Positions 17,568 to 26,363 of a DNA stretch of 64,000 bases are shown piece after piece (the stretch's first letter is position 1; each line of letters begins with the position of its first letter). The translations under genes and the position numbers were made by a program. Source of the stretch: Desulfovibrio sp. (GTDB lineage: Bacteria; Desulfobacterota; Desulfovibrionia; Desulfovibrionales; Desulfovibrionaceae); assembly GCA_017415765.1 (NCBI GenBank), contig JAFQED010000017.1:47958-111957 (forward strand), given 5' to 3'. The notes under the pieces were generated by a model. The model saw only the letters and a list, made by a program, of their open reading frames with translations, did not search any database and was not told the origin of the DNA.

Positions 17568-18242
17568 GTGATTGCCGACAGCCGCCCCAGCCTGCTGGAT
17601 CATCTGGCCCACGCTGCCCTTGTGCGGGCCATGACAGCCCTTGCCGAGGCCGGGCCGCTGCTTCTGCTGGATGCCACCTGCGGCAACGGGCATGACAGCC
17701 TTTTCTTGCTTTCACACGCCCCGCCACAGGCCCGTCTGCTCTGTATGGACGTGCAGCCGGCCGCCCTTGCGGCCACGCGCAGGCGACTGGAAGCAGCAGG
17801 GCTTGCAGCACGGGCCGAGCTGCGCCTGCAGGGGCATCAGGAGCTGGACACCATCCTGCCGTCCTGTCTCAGGCAGACAGGCGATACGGAGGAGCAAACC
17901 GCCGTGTGCCTTGGCTGTGCCTGTTTCAATTTGGGCTGGCTGCCCGGCGGGGACAAAAACCTTGTGACACGGACAGAAAATACCCTGCGCGCTTTGGAGG
18001 CCGTGCTGCACCATCTGGCCCCGCAGGGCTGCGTCAGTCTGCATTGCTACACCGGCCACCCCGGCGGGCAGGAGGAGGCCGAGGCCATCCGTGACCGTGT
18101 GGCCAGTCTGCCACCACGGCAATGGCGTGTACTGTCTGCGGCAGACGCCAACCGCAGCAGCCAGGGCGAGAGCCTCCTTGTGCTGGAACGGCTGCCCCGG
18201 CGACAAACGAAGGCAAGCAGCAAGGTACAGGGCAGCCCCTGA
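17568..18242 (+). CDS. Class I SAM methyltransferase, MnmM/YtqB (rRNA_methylase PF06962) type
   Basis: 224-aa SAM-dependent methyltransferase. Motif I is LLLDATCGNGHDSLFL, followed by LLCMDVQPAALAATRRRL, and the family-specific FNLGWLPGGDK segment that marks the YtqB/MnmM group, whose characterised member methylates the wobble uridine of tRNA (nm5s2U to mnm5s2U). GTG start at 17568 after AAGGG, eight bases beyond the previous stop. Family assignment is firm; tRNA substrate is by analogy. Confidence 0.8.
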   Translation: MIADSRPSLLDHLAHAALVRAMTALAEAGPLLLLDATCGNGHDSLFLLSHAPPQARLLCMDVQPAALAATRRRLEAAGLAARAELRLQGHQELDTILPSCLRQTGDTEEQTAVCLGCACFNLGWLPGGDKNLVTRTENTLRALEAVLHHLAPQGCVSLHCYTGHPGGQEEAEAIRDRVASLPPRQWRVLSAADANRSSQGESLLVLERLPRRQTKASSKVQGSP

Positions 18243-18447
18243 ACGGATAATTTTTTGAACCTGCCATGCCCGTCCTGGCCAACGAGAGCGGGGAAAAGTA
18301 AAAGTTTTTTTACCGGGCATGAGAAGGGGTTTGGCAAAAATATCAATAAATAGAGTATGTTACAGGTATGGCGCGAGCGGTTTGTGTCTGGCATGGCTGT
18401 TGCATGGATAAAAATACCTTCCTTTCTTTTTGTTGACAGCCTCCTCC

Positions 18448-18484
18448 AGAACGAACGGCCCGCCCCCAGCGGGCCGCTTGTTCT
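18448..18484. other. Strong hairpin upstream of speB
   Basis: Sixteen-base arms (18448-18463 and 18469-18484) pair with two mismatches around a five-base loop; the core is CGGCCCGC/GCGGGCCG. No U run on either strand. It lies about 55 bases before the agmatinase start and could end the upstream transcript or form a leader structure. The rest of 18243-18447 shows only a weak TTGGCA-type promoter candidate near 18333 and no gene. Confidence 0.5.
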
Positions 18485-18540
18485 GTCTGCCCCTGACGTG
18501 ACATCCTGCCTGTGAGCCATAACCAGCGGAGGACAAGCCA

Positions 18541-19467
18541 GTGGAAAGCATGGCATTTCTGGCATCAGAATATCCCCCTGCCGCCCCGCAGGCGGCGGGC
18601 TTTCACATCATCCCCGTGCCGCTGGAGCGCAGTGTCTCCTACGGGGGCGGCGCAAGCCGTGGCCCGGCGGCTATCCTGGCGGCCTCGCAGCAGTTGGAGG
18701 CATGGGAGTGCGGGCTTGCGCCGGGTGAGTCAGGATTTTATACCGCCCCGCCGGTGGATTGCTCCGGCCCGGCCAAAACTGTCATGCAGCGCATCAGTGC
18801 TGCCGTGTCCACTGCCCTGGACTGCAATGCCGTGCCTGTCCTGCTGGGGGGGGAACACAGCGTCAGCCTGGGGGCCTTGCGCGCACTGGCGGCCCATCTT
18901 TCCCGGCAGGATCCCACAAACGGAGCAGGGGATGCGAAGGGCGCACCTTTCGGTATCGTCCATTTTGATGCCCATGCCGACCTGCGCTGTGATTACGAGG
19001 GCGACCCCTTTTCTCACGCCAGTGTCATGTATCGGGCCGTGACTGACCTTGGGCTGCCCCTTGTGCAGATCGCTGTACGCGATTTTTGCAGGGAAGAGGC
19101 CGATGTGCGCCGGGCGCATGGCGTCACCCATTATGATGCCCATTTTCTGGCGCGGGTGGGGCTGCCCGAACAGCCATTGCCAGAGGACTTTCCGCGCCGG
19201 ATTTACATCAGCTTTGATGTGGATGCCTTTGACGCAGCCCTGATGCCGGCCACAGGGACGCCCTCGCCGGGCGGACTGAACTGGCGGGAAGCCCATTTTA
19301 TCCTGGAACGCTGTGTGGCCGGACGCGAGGTCGTGGGGCTGGACGTGGTGGAGCTTGCCCCCATCCCCGGTCTGCATCATGCGGATTTCACCGCCGCCAA
19401 GCTGACCCATCTGCTGTTGGGGCTGGCCTGGCAAAGCCGCCGCGATGATGGGGCAGGCGAGGTCTGA
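18541..19467 (+). CDS. speB: Agmatinase / arginase-family ureohydrolase
   Basis: Hydrolyses agmatine to putrescine and urea (or a related guanidino compound). All dinuclear manganese motifs are seen: LLGGEHSVSLGA, HFDAHADLR and YISFDVDAFDAALMPATGTP, with a late GLDVVELAP glutamate. 308 aa. GTG start supported by CGGAGG eight bases upstream. panB begins one base after its stop codon. SpeB specificity over other ureohydrolases is likely but not certain; a polyamine route is not otherwise visible here. Confidence 0.88.
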   Translation: MESMAFLASEYPPAAPQAAGFHIIPVPLERSVSYGGGASRGPAAILAASQQLEAWECGLAPGESGFYTAPPVDCSGPAKTVMQRISAAVSTALDCNAVPVLLGGEHSVSLGALRALAAHLSRQDPTNGAGDAKGAPFGIVHFDAHADLRCDYEGDPFSHASVMYRAVTDLGLPLVQIAVRDFCREEADVRRAHGVTHYDAHFLARVGLPEQPLPEDFPRRIYISFDVDAFDAALMPATGTPSPGGLNWREAHFILERCVAGREVVGLDVVELAPIPGLHHADFTAAKLTHLLLGLAWQSRRDDGAGEV

Positions 19468-19468
19468 G

Positions 19469-20299
19469 ATGAAGAATACTGTCAGCACATTCCGGCAAGC
19501 CAAGGGGCAGCGCAAGCTCTCCATGCTCACGGCCTACGACTACACCACTGCCCGGATCATGGATGGCTGCGGTGTGGATGCCCTGCTGGTGGGGGATTCT
19601 CTGGGTATGGTCATGCTGGGGCATAGCGATACCCTGTCGGTGACGGTGGATGACATGGTGCGGCACTGCGCGGCCGTGGCCCGCGCCGCAGACCATGCCC
19701 TTGTGGTGGGCGATATGCCCTATCTGAGCTATCAGGTCTCAGTGGCTGAAACTGTCCGCAATGCCGGACGTCTGGTGACAGAAGGGCGTGTGCAGGCCGT
19801 CAAGCTGGAAGGCGGAGCAGACTTTGTGCCGGAGGTACGCGCCCTGGTGCGGGCCTCCATCCCGGTCATGGGGCATCTGGGCCTGACGCCGCAATCGGTC
19901 AATGCCCTTGGCGGGTACAAGGTGCAGGGCAAAAGCCCTGCCGCAGCGCAAAAACTGCTGGATGACGCCCGCGCCCTGCAGGATGCCGGTATCTTTGCCC
20001 TTGTGCTGGAATGTGTGCCCGCAGGACTGGCTGCGCGTGTCACGGCAGAACTGTCCATCCCGGTCATCGGCATCGGGGCCGGGTCTGGCTGTGACGGGCA
20101 GGTGCTGGTCTGGCAGGATATGCTGGGCCTGGGGGAACGGCCCGCACCCAGATTCGTGCGTCAGTTCGGCGCGCTGGGCACGGCCATGCGCGAGTCTGTG
20201 ACGGCCTATGTGGCGGCTGTGCAGTGTGGGGAGTTCCCCTCTGCCGCCCAGTGCTATGCCGTGGAGGATGAGGCCGGGCTGCTGGAACGCCTGTACTGA
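19469..20299 (+). CDS. panB: 3-methyl-2-oxobutanoate hydroxymethyltransferase (PanB)
   Basis: First committed step of pantothenate synthesis: transfers the hydroxymethyl group of methylene-tetrahydrofolate to 2-oxoisovalerate. Conserved segments LTAYDYTTARIMD, LLVGDSLGMVMLGH, GHLGLTPQSVNALGGYKVQG, LECVPAGLA and GIGAGSGCDGQVLVWQDMLG fill a 276-aa (beta/alpha)8 barrel. Start ATG lies one base after the agmatinase stop. The 3' end overlaps the convergent acetyltransferase by 46 bases. Confidence 0.97.
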   Translation: MKNTVSTFRQAKGQRKLSMLTAYDYTTARIMDGCGVDALLVGDSLGMVMLGHSDTLSVTVDDMVRHCAAVARAADHALVVGDMPYLSYQVSVAETVRNAGRLVTEGRVQAVKLEGGADFVPEVRALVRASIPVMGHLGLTPQSVNALGGYKVQGKSPAAAQKLLDDARALQDAGIFALVLECVPAGLAARVTAELSIPVIGIGAGSGCDGQVLVWQDMLGLGERPAPRFVRQFGALGTAMRESVTAYVAAVQCGEFPSAAQCYAVEDEAGLLERLY

Positions 20300-20982
20300 G
20301 CGGTGGCAGTCTCGGCTGAACCTTCCGGCTCAAGGCAACGGATGACCCGCGCCGGATTGCCCGCTGCCAGGCAGCGCGGTGGCACATCACGCGTAACCAC
20401 ACTGCCCGCGCCCACAATGGCCCCTTCGCCTATCCGCACTCCCTTGAGGATGATGCAGTCCATACCTATCCAGGCATGGTCGCCAATGCTGACCGGCGCA
20501 TCGTGCTCGTAACCGGGGGTATGGATGCGGGCTTCCGGCGGCCAGTGGGCGTGGAAGTCCGAATCCACGATGACGCAGTTGGGGGCCAGCAAGACCTGCC
20601 GCCCGATCTGGATAGCAGTTGAGCGTGCGGTGATGGATACACCGCTCAGTTGCGCGCCCTCACCTATCTCGATGCTTGCCCCCGGCCCGAAAACGCGCAG
20701 CCGTACCGGGGCCTTGAGGCTGGCGGCTGTGGCCCGCCGCCACGAGGAGATAAGGCTCACGCCCGAGCCAATGCAGATACGCCCGCCAGGCCAGCGCAAA
20801 AGGCCCACTGGCCCGTGGGCGCGCACATCCTTGCCCAGCTCCACCCCCAGCAGACGAGCCTTGCAGCGCAAGCGTGCTGTCCCCCACCACTGCCCCCAGA
20901 CCCGCATCAGTTCCAGCGAGGCCCAGGCCAGGACATTGGCGGGTGTCAGCCCGCGCTGGCGGGCCTTATGCAGAAGATCCAT
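20254..20982 (-). CDS. Hexapeptide-repeat acyltransferase (LbH)
   Basis: Left-handed beta-helix O-acetyltransferase-like protein of 242 aa. Imperfect hexapeptide repeats run from about residue 65 (GGRICIGSGV, ASIEIGEGAQ) to 205, with the C-terminal coil VRIGEGAIVGAGSVVTRDVP and the catalytic-type His in DSDFHAHW. Probably acetylates a sugar of an envelope glycan. ATG at 20982 with GAGG nine bases upstream; overlaps the thiolation gene by 17 bases. The last residues are antisense to panB. Confidence 0.8.
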   Translation of the reverse strand: MDLLHKARQRGLTPANVLAWASLELMRVWGQWWGTARLRCKARLLGVELGKDVRAHGPVGLLRWPGGRICIGSGVSLISSWRRATAASLKAPVRLRVFGPGASIEIGEGAQLSGVSITARSTAIQIGRQVLLAPNCVIVDSDFHAHWPPEARIHTPGYEHDAPVSIGDHAWIGMDCIILKGVRIGEGAIVGAGSVVTRDVPPRCLAAGNPARVIRCLEPEGSAETATAQYRRSSSPASSSTA

Positions 20983-21880
20983 CACGCAATGCCTCACGGA
21001 TACGGCAGACGCCGCACAGATCGCCGGAAGAGGTGGGATAGCCGCAGTCCGTACAGGGGGCCAGCGGCTGGCCCTCTTCGGTCTCCCGCCGGGCAAAGAC
21101 CGGGCGGCCGCGCTTGAGAAAACCCTGATAAAAGTCCAGCTTGCGGCCGGGCATGGCGGCTTCCAGACGCTGCATCAACCCCTTGAGGGTGGTAAAGCTG
21201 GCTCCGGGGCTGTAGGGGCAGGGGGCGTAATGGTGTTCGATGCCCATCAGGAAGGCGTAGTTGGCGGTTTCAAATTCTGTCAGCCGCCAGAGGGGTTTGA
21301 CCTTGCGGGCAAAGCCCTGCTCACCGTCCAGCAGCGGCCCCTGGTCGGAAAGGTAGGCCGTGTCCCAGCGCAGGGTATTGCTGAAAAGGCGGGCCACTTC
21401 ATCGTCCAGATTATGGCCCGTGGCAAGGGCGTCAAAGCCTTCTTCCAAAGCCACCTTATTGAAGAAATGCCGTTTGATCTTGCCACAGGCCGAACAGACA
21501 GGACGGTTGAGCCGTTGCTTCACCAGCGGGATGGGCAGCCCCTCGGCAGTCATGTCCCTGACCATGAGCCGCAGACCATGCACAGCGCAAAAGCGTTCCA
21601 CCACGCCGCGTGCCGCTACCGAAGAACCGGGGATGCCCAGGTCGATGTGCAGGCCGGTCACGTCATAGCCCTGCCGGGAGAGTTCCAGCATCAGGGCCAG
21701 CGAATCCTTGCCGCCGGAAAGAGCCACCAGCACCCTGTCTGAACGGCTGAAGAGCTTTTGCCCTTCGATGCCACGGGCAACCTGGCGGGCAAAGAACTCC
21801 TTGTAGCATGCGGCGCAAAAGCCGGCGTTATGGCTTTTCAGGGCCACAACAGCCGTGGCCTTGCAGATCTTACACTTCAT
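20966..21880 (-). CDS. TtcA/TtuA-like tRNA thiolation enzyme (PP-loop ATPase)
   Basis: 304-aa ATP-dependent tRNA sulfur-transfer enzyme. The N-terminal zinc finger has CKIC...CAACY, the PP-loop is VALSGGKDSLALML, the iron-sulfur pair appears in RPVCSACG, and a C-terminal zinc finger is CTDCGYPTSSGDLCGVCR; this CxxC-PPloop-CxxC-finger order is the TtuA/NcsA plan. Start at 21880. Overlaps both the glycosyltransferase (11 bases) and the acyltransferase. Which uridine or cytidine is thiolated cannot be told. Confidence 0.85.
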   Translation of the reverse strand: MKCKICKATAVVALKSHNAGFCAACYKEFFARQVARGIEGQKLFSRSDRVLVALSGGKDSLALMLELSRQGYDVTGLHIDLGIPGSSVAARGVVERFCAVHGLRLMVRDMTAEGLPIPLVKQRLNRPVCSACGKIKRHFFNKVALEEGFDALATGHNLDDEVARLFSNTLRWDTAYLSDQGPLLDGEQGFARKVKPLWRLTEFETANYAFLMGIEHHYAPCPYSPGASFTTLKGLMQRLEAAMPGRKLDFYQGFLKRGRPVFARRETEEGQPLAPCTDCGYPTSSGDLCGVCRIREALRDGSSA

Positions 21881-23168
21881 GGTCGTCCGTCCGCTGGGGG
21901 GAGAGGGCTGCGGGCTGGCGGGCAGATGCGGCGGTTTCCAAGCCGCGCAGCCAGCCTTCAAACATGGTACAGCCCTGTGTGGCCATGTGCTGCCATCCCA
22001 CTTGCCGGCCCAGGGCTTGGCTGCGCCGTGCCAGTTCCATCCGCAGCTCCTTGTTCTGGAGGATGTCGATCATGGCACGGGCCAGGGCCTGGGCATCATT
22101 CATGGGAACAAGGACGGCCGGGCCTTTGGGCCAGTCCGGCGACGCGTGAGGGGCAAGCCGCTCCTCATGCAGGGGGTTGGCACTACAAATCAGCGGCAGC
22201 CCTGCGGCACAGCCCTGCCACAGGGTTTCCGGGGCTTCGTCCGGCGCGTTGCCGGGGGCAAGCCAGGCATGGCAATGGCGCAGGGCCTCGGCTGGCTCCT
22301 GATCTGCCAGCAGGCAAAGGCGGGAGGCGACCCCCAGATTGCGGGCCTCGTCCAGCACCTCGGCAAAACGCGGGCCACTGCCCAGCATCCGCACTTCCCA
22401 CGGGGGCAGGTCTGCGCGTTGCCACAGGGCCGCCATGGCCCGTACCACGGTTTGCGCGCCGGAGCGCGGCACAAGACTGTCCGCCATCCCGAAGATGAAG
22501 TGTTGTCTGCCAGAGACCTCTGCCACGGGATCACCAGAACAGGCAGGATATGCGTCAGGGGGCTGCGGCTGGCCTGTGCCGGGGCTGTCCAGGTACATAC
22601 TTTCACTGTTGATGCCCGGTGCAAGGTGTTCCAAAACATCACAGGGAGGGGCTGACTGGCCTTGCGGCAAGTCCTGCCAGGCTTCCAGCAGCCGCTGGCG
22701 CACATGGTCAGAGCCGTACAGGATACGCTGGGCAGTCAGCATATCCTTGCTGCGGCAAATGGCAGCATCGGGGGGGCGCAAAAAAAAGGCATGCCCCAGC
22801 AGGGCACTGCCCGCCGGACGCAGACGCAGAAGACGGCGGCCAAGGGGCATGGCCTCCTCCCCCACAGTCTGGATGAGCAAATACCGGAAACGCCGCTGCC
22901 ATCGCCAGAGCCGCAGCAGCCCCCAAAGGCTGCCGGGACTGCCCACAGTCATGCAGGGCAGGGAAAACTCCTGCGCCAGCCTGTGCAGACGCATACCCTT
23001 GCGGCAAACCAGCATGGGAGCGATGTTGCCACCGTCGCGCATGGCGCGGGCCAGGGCAATGGTCTGGTCTTCCTCTGTGCGGATACGTCGTGCCTGTGCG
23101 GCGGGGTCGGCCTTACCGTCCCCATGCCCGGCAGACTGACATTGCAGAGCGATCAGCAGGATGCGCAT
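21870..23168 (-). CDS. GT4-like glycosyltransferase
   Basis: 432-aa GT-B glycosyltransferase. The C-terminal half has the donor-binding layout of GT4 (RMLGSGPRFAEVLDEARNLG, LLADQEPAEALRHCHAWLAP, then EAPETLWQGCAAGLPLICS with the E-x7-E-like pattern). The N-terminal half is less conserved. TGATG overlap with the upstream aminotransferase. Envelope glycan role inferred. Confidence 0.75.
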   Translation of the reverse strand: MRILLIALQCQSAGHGDGKADPAAQARRIRTEEDQTIALARAMRDGGNIAPMLVCRKGMRLHRLAQEFSLPCMTVGSPGSLWGLLRLWRWQRRFRYLLIQTVGEEAMPLGRRLLRLRPAGSALLGHAFFLRPPDAAICRSKDMLTAQRILYGSDHVRQRLLEAWQDLPQGQSAPPCDVLEHLAPGINSESMYLDSPGTGQPQPPDAYPACSGDPVAEVSGRQHFIFGMADSLVPRSGAQTVVRAMAALWQRADLPPWEVRMLGSGPRFAEVLDEARNLGVASRLCLLADQEPAEALRHCHAWLAPGNAPDEAPETLWQGCAAGLPLICSANPLHEERLAPHASPDWPKGPAVLVPMNDAQALARAMIDILQNKELRMELARRSQALGRQVGWQHMATQGCTMFEGWLRGLETAASARQPAALSPQRTDDHEV

Positions 23169-24124
23169 CAGAAGGGCGTCCCCTCTTCCAGCATATGGTC
23201 ATGCAGTGCCTCGCGAAACCAGTGGGCCAGCGGGCCGGGTTTGCCCCGCTGTTCCCCCTGACCCACGGGCTGCCCATCAAAATGGCTGATGCCCACACAG
23301 AGGCTGGAACTGGTAAAGAGCAGCATTTCGCGGGCTGTGGCGATCTCGTCCCGGTGGACAGGGCCTTGCAGACTTTCCAACCCTTCGCGCCCGCGTGCCA
23401 GTTCCAGCGCGGCCAGCATGGTGGTGCCGGGCAGGATGCGCCGGACATCAGGGCAGCGCAGCCGTCCCTGACTGTCAATGATGGCCAGATTGGCAATGGC
23501 CGCCTCGCCCATAAAGCCGTCTTCATCAAAGCTCACAGCCACATCCTGCCCTCTAGCTGTGGCCTCTGCGGCCATGAGCACATTGGGCAGATAGTTGGTG
23601 GACTTGATGCTGGACAGATAGTCCTGCTTGGGGGGGATGCGGCTGGTAAAGGCTGTCAGGCCGCGCTGGTACAGAGCAGGATCGAGGGGCTTGGCCTTCA
23701 GGGCCACCATGTACAGGCCCGCTGTGGGACATTCGCCCGGGGAAATGCCGAAACCACCCGGCCCACGGCTCAGAAAAATGCGTAGATCCCCCTCCTGCCG
23801 GCCCGAAGCGCGGGTTACGTCCAGTACACGCTGGCGTATCTCGTCCCACGGGCAGGGTGGGGTGATGGCAAGGGCCTCGGCCCCCTGCCGCAGCCGTTCC
23901 AGATGGGCCGACAGGGCAAGGATCCTGCCCTGCCGATAGCAAATGCTCTCAAACAGGCCGTCACCACGGTGGCAGATATGGTCATCCAGCGGCAGGAGCA
24001 TCAGGCGGGCATCCGTGCCGATGCAGCCCACACGCTGGTCAAAGAAAGCCAGCACCCTGTCTGCCCCCGGCCGGGGGGCAGACAGGAGAGCCTGCAAGTA
24101 GGCATCGGCAGATACGGCCCGCAC
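23168..24124 (-). CDS. Class IV PLP aminotransferase (BCAT / ADC lyase-like)
   Basis: Fold type IV PLP enzyme, 318 aa. The PLP lysine is in LSSIKSTNYLPNVLMAAEA, with the N-terminal GDGLFESICYRQGRILALSA segment and the phosphate-binding ILPGTTMLAALELA loop. It could be aminodeoxychorismate lyase, a branched-chain or a D-amino acid aminotransferase; the sequence alone does not settle it. GTG start at 24124, 15 bases after asd, weak Shine-Dalgarno. Confidence 0.82.
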   Translation of the reverse strand: MRAVSADAYLQALLSAPRPGADRVLAFFDQRVGCIGTDARLMLLPLDDHICHRGDGLFESICYRQGRILALSAHLERLRQGAEALAITPPCPWDEIRQRVLDVTRASGRQEGDLRIFLSRGPGGFGISPGECPTAGLYMVALKAKPLDPALYQRGLTAFTSRIPPKQDYLSSIKSTNYLPNVLMAAEATARGQDVAVSFDEDGFMGEAAIANLAIIDSQGRLRCPDVRRILPGTTMLAALELARGREGLESLQGPVHRDEIATAREMLLFTSSSLCVGISHFDGQPVGQGEQRGKPGPLAHWFREALHDHMLEEGTPF

Positions 24125-24139
24125 AGCGCGTCCCGCTGC

Positions 24140-25183
24140 CTAGGCAAAGACCGTGGTGTCGGGCACGCGCACCAGATCGCGGCGTACCAGTTCCTCAGCG
24201 ATCTGCACGGCGTTGAGGGCCGCGCCCTTGCGCACATTGTCCGCCACGATCCACATATTCAGGCCGTTTTCTATGCTCTCGTCCTCGCGGATACGGCCCA
24301 CATAGGTGGGGTCTTCGCCAATGCAGTAGGCTGGCATGGGGTAGAGCAGCTCACGCGGGTTATCAAATACCTTGATGCCCGGAGCCTGCGAAAGCAGGAT
24401 GCGGGTTTCCTTGGCAGTGATTTTTTTGACCGTTTCGATATTGACCGACTCGGCATGGCAGAAGAAGACCGGCACACGGGCGCAGGTGGCCGTGACCCTG
24501 ACCGAGGGATCTTCCAGGATCTTGACCGTTTCGTTGACCATTTTCATTTCTTCCTTGGTGTAGTCATTGTCAAGGAAGACGTCGATGTGCGGCAGCACGT
24601 TGAAGGCGATGCGGTAGGGATAGGTCTTGTTTTCGGGGTCGCGCCCGTTGAAGAGGTCGCGCACCTGTCGTTCCAGCTCTTCAATGCCCTTTTGGCCCGT
24701 ACCGGAAACCGCCTGATAGGTGGAGACCACCACGCGCTTGATGCCCACGGCATCGTGCAGGGGCTTGAGGGCCACCAGCATCTGGATGGTGGAGCAGTTG
24801 GGATTGGCGATGATGCCCTGATGCTTGTCCAGCGCGTGGGGATTGACTTCCGGGATGACCAGGGGGCAGCGGTCGTCCATGCGCCAGGCGGCGGAATTGT
24901 CCACCACCACACAGCCCGCCTGGGCAGCGTGGGGAGCAAACGTGGTGGAAGTGGCCCCCCCGGCAGAAAAGATGGCAATGTCGATACCGGCAAAGACATC
25001 TTCCTTCAGTTCTTCAACGGTCAGCTCTCCCTCGCCGAAGGGCACCTTGCTGCCGGCAGAGCGGGCAGAGGCAAAGGCGCGCACTTGCGTCGCCGGGAAT
25101 TTGCGTTCATGCAGTGTCTTGAGCATTTCACGGCCCACGGCACCCGTGGCACCCACAACGGCAACGGTCAGATTTTGGCTCAT
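24140..25183 (-). CDS. asd: Aspartate-semialdehyde dehydrogenase
   Basis: Reduces L-aspartyl-4-phosphate to the semialdehyde for Lys/diaminopimelate, Thr and Met. N-terminal NADP site VAVVGATGAVGREML, active-site Cys in IIANPNCSTIQML, YQAVSGTGQKGIEEL and RVPVFFCHAESVNIET. 347 aa. Start ATG at 25183 with AAGGAG seven bases upstream; the open frame beyond it is not coding-like. Confidence 0.97.
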   Translation of the reverse strand: MSQNLTVAVVGATGAVGREMLKTLHERKFPATQVRAFASARSAGSKVPFGEGELTVEELKEDVFAGIDIAIFSAGGATSTTFAPHAAQAGCVVVDNSAAWRMDDRCPLVIPEVNPHALDKHQGIIANPNCSTIQMLVALKPLHDAVGIKRVVVSTYQAVSGTGQKGIEELERQVRDLFNGRDPENKTYPYRIAFNVLPHIDVFLDNDYTKEEMKMVNETVKILEDPSVRVTATCARVPVFFCHAESVNIETVKKITAKETRILLSQAPGIKVFDNPRELLYPMPAYCIGEDPTYVGRIREDESIENGLNMWIVADNVRKGAALNAVQIAEELVRRDLVRVPDTTVFA

Positions 25184-25281
25184 GGCCTTCTCCTTGCTGG
25201 CGAGATGTCTGTGAGGGCTTCCGAAACGAAAGCGGGGTGGAGTATAGCCTGCCTTGCCCCAAATGTGAAGTATGGGCAAAC

Positions 25282-25375
25282 GACGAGAGTTTCACTTTTT
25301 GAATGAAAAGCAATCTCCAACCTATTGAAATGCCAATAGAAATTTTTACAAAATCATCAGGAAAGTAAATGTCTC
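25282..25375 (+). repeat. IS-end repeat A (inverted partner at 29039-29132)
   Basis: These 94 bases match the reverse complement of 29039-29132 at 83 of 94 positions, with the first 29 identical. The remnant ISAs1-type transposase start follows immediately, so this is read as the left end of an insertion sequence. The stretch is AT-rich against its GC-rich surroundings. Confidence 0.8.
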
Positions 25376-25569
25376 CAAACAACTTGCCGAGGGCTGACGC
25401 ATCCAAAAAAGTCTGTAAGGAGAGCTGGATGAAAGCTCAATATGAAACAGCTCTGGACGTATTTCGGATGTTGCCTGACCCGCGAGTGGAAAGAACCAGG
25501 ATTCTTATAGTATATCGACTGGCCGTACTCCCTCTCAGGGCAGCGCAAAGCACTGAATTCCCCTCCTGA
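25369..25569 (+). pseudogene. ISAs1-family transposase N-terminal remnant
   Basis: A short open frame contains MKAQYETALDVFRMLPDPRV followed by ERTR; the 'lPDPRVERTR' segment is typical of the N-terminus of ISAs1 (H-repeat associated) transposases. Resemblance fades after about residue 40 (RLAVLPLRAAQSTEF), and the reading frame ends a few bases before nrdG. Everything with the catalytic residues is gone. GGAGAG precedes the inner ATG at 25429. Confidence 0.6.
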
Positions 25570-25575
25570 TCCTGT

Positions 25576-26151
25576 TCAATGTCCCTGCGGGGGAGTCAGT
25601 AAGGTGGCGCGAGCGGTTCTGTCCAGCAATCGCTGATTGGAACTCCCCCGAAATGGCAATTCCAAATCCCGCAGGGACTCCATGTACGGGCCATCAATGA
25701 GCAGGTCTGTTTCGTCCAGTAGCTGCGCTACAGCGGCATACCCAGCCGCACTGATGCGACAAAGATGCTCAAAGCAGTACCCCGTATACGTAACCACTGT
25801 ACCACCTGCCATATGCACTGCTCTGGCCACTTCAGTCAAGGCAGCGGCTTGCAGGAATGGCTCTCCACCTGAAAAGGTTATCCCTGCCAGTAAAGGGTTT
25901 TCGGCATAGGCTGCCACAATATCCCTGCCATGGTAGAGAGTACCACCTGTGCAAGAATGGGTTTCCGGGTTGTGGCAGCCCTTGCACCCATGCGGGCAGC
26001 CCTGCGTGAAAAGGACATAGCGCAAGCCTGGGCCATCTACACAAGACTCCTCAACGATGCCGGCCAGCCGTAACATACCGACCGGCATTGCCAAGGGTGT
26101 AAAATCCTGTGGAGAGATCAGTCCCACGGGCTTGCATTCAGGCTCAGGCAT
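25576..26151 (-). CDS. nrdG: Anaerobic ribonucleotide reductase activating protein NrdG
   Basis: Radical SAM activase that installs the glycyl radical in NrdD. The 4Fe-4S motif CxxxCxxC is in FTQGCPHGCKGCHNPETHSC, followed by GITFSGGEPFLQ. The start used is the ATG at 26151, overlapping the stop of the small upstream ORF by eight bases; internal ATGs at about residues 22 and 26 are alternatives because family members usually begin shortly before RLAGIVEESCVDGPGLR. Last gene of the nrd operon. Confidence 0.92.
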   Translation of the reverse strand: MPEPECKPVGLISPQDFTPLAMPVGMLRLAGIVEESCVDGPGLRYVLFTQGCPHGCKGCHNPETHSCTGGTLYHGRDIVAAYAENPLLAGITFSGGEPFLQAAALTEVARAVHMAGGTVVTYTGYCFEHLCRISAAGYAAVAQLLDETDLLIDGPYMESLRDLELPFRGSSNQRLLDRTARATLLTPPQGH

Positions 26152-26317
26152 GATGAATACGATCCTGCTCCTCGGCACGTTTGGCATCATTAAAACGATC
26201 CAGTGTCCCTACCAGATACCCGGTAATACGGCGGATGCGTTCAAAACCCAATCCCTGCCCTACAGTCGTCTGTTCCTTATTGGCGCACTCTTCAAACAGT
26301 CGAGATTCCATCAGCAT
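26144..26317 (-). CDS. Small NrdD-associated protein
   Basis: 57-aa ORF between nrdD and nrdG with CGGAG seven bases before its ATG. It contains RRITGYLVGTLDRFNDAKRA followed by EEQDR, the conserved segment that in many anaerobes sits in a small separate protein beside nrdD. Overlaps nrdG by eight bases. Function unproven; an accessory or regulatory subunit of the class III reductase is plausible. Confidence 0.8.
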   Translation of the reverse strand: MLMESRLFEECANKEQTTVGQGLGFERIRRITGYLVGTLDRFNDAKRAEEQDRIHHA

Positions 26318-26363
26318 AGTATAACTCCGTGTTTTTATGTAACAGAATTTTGTCGGAGGAGGG

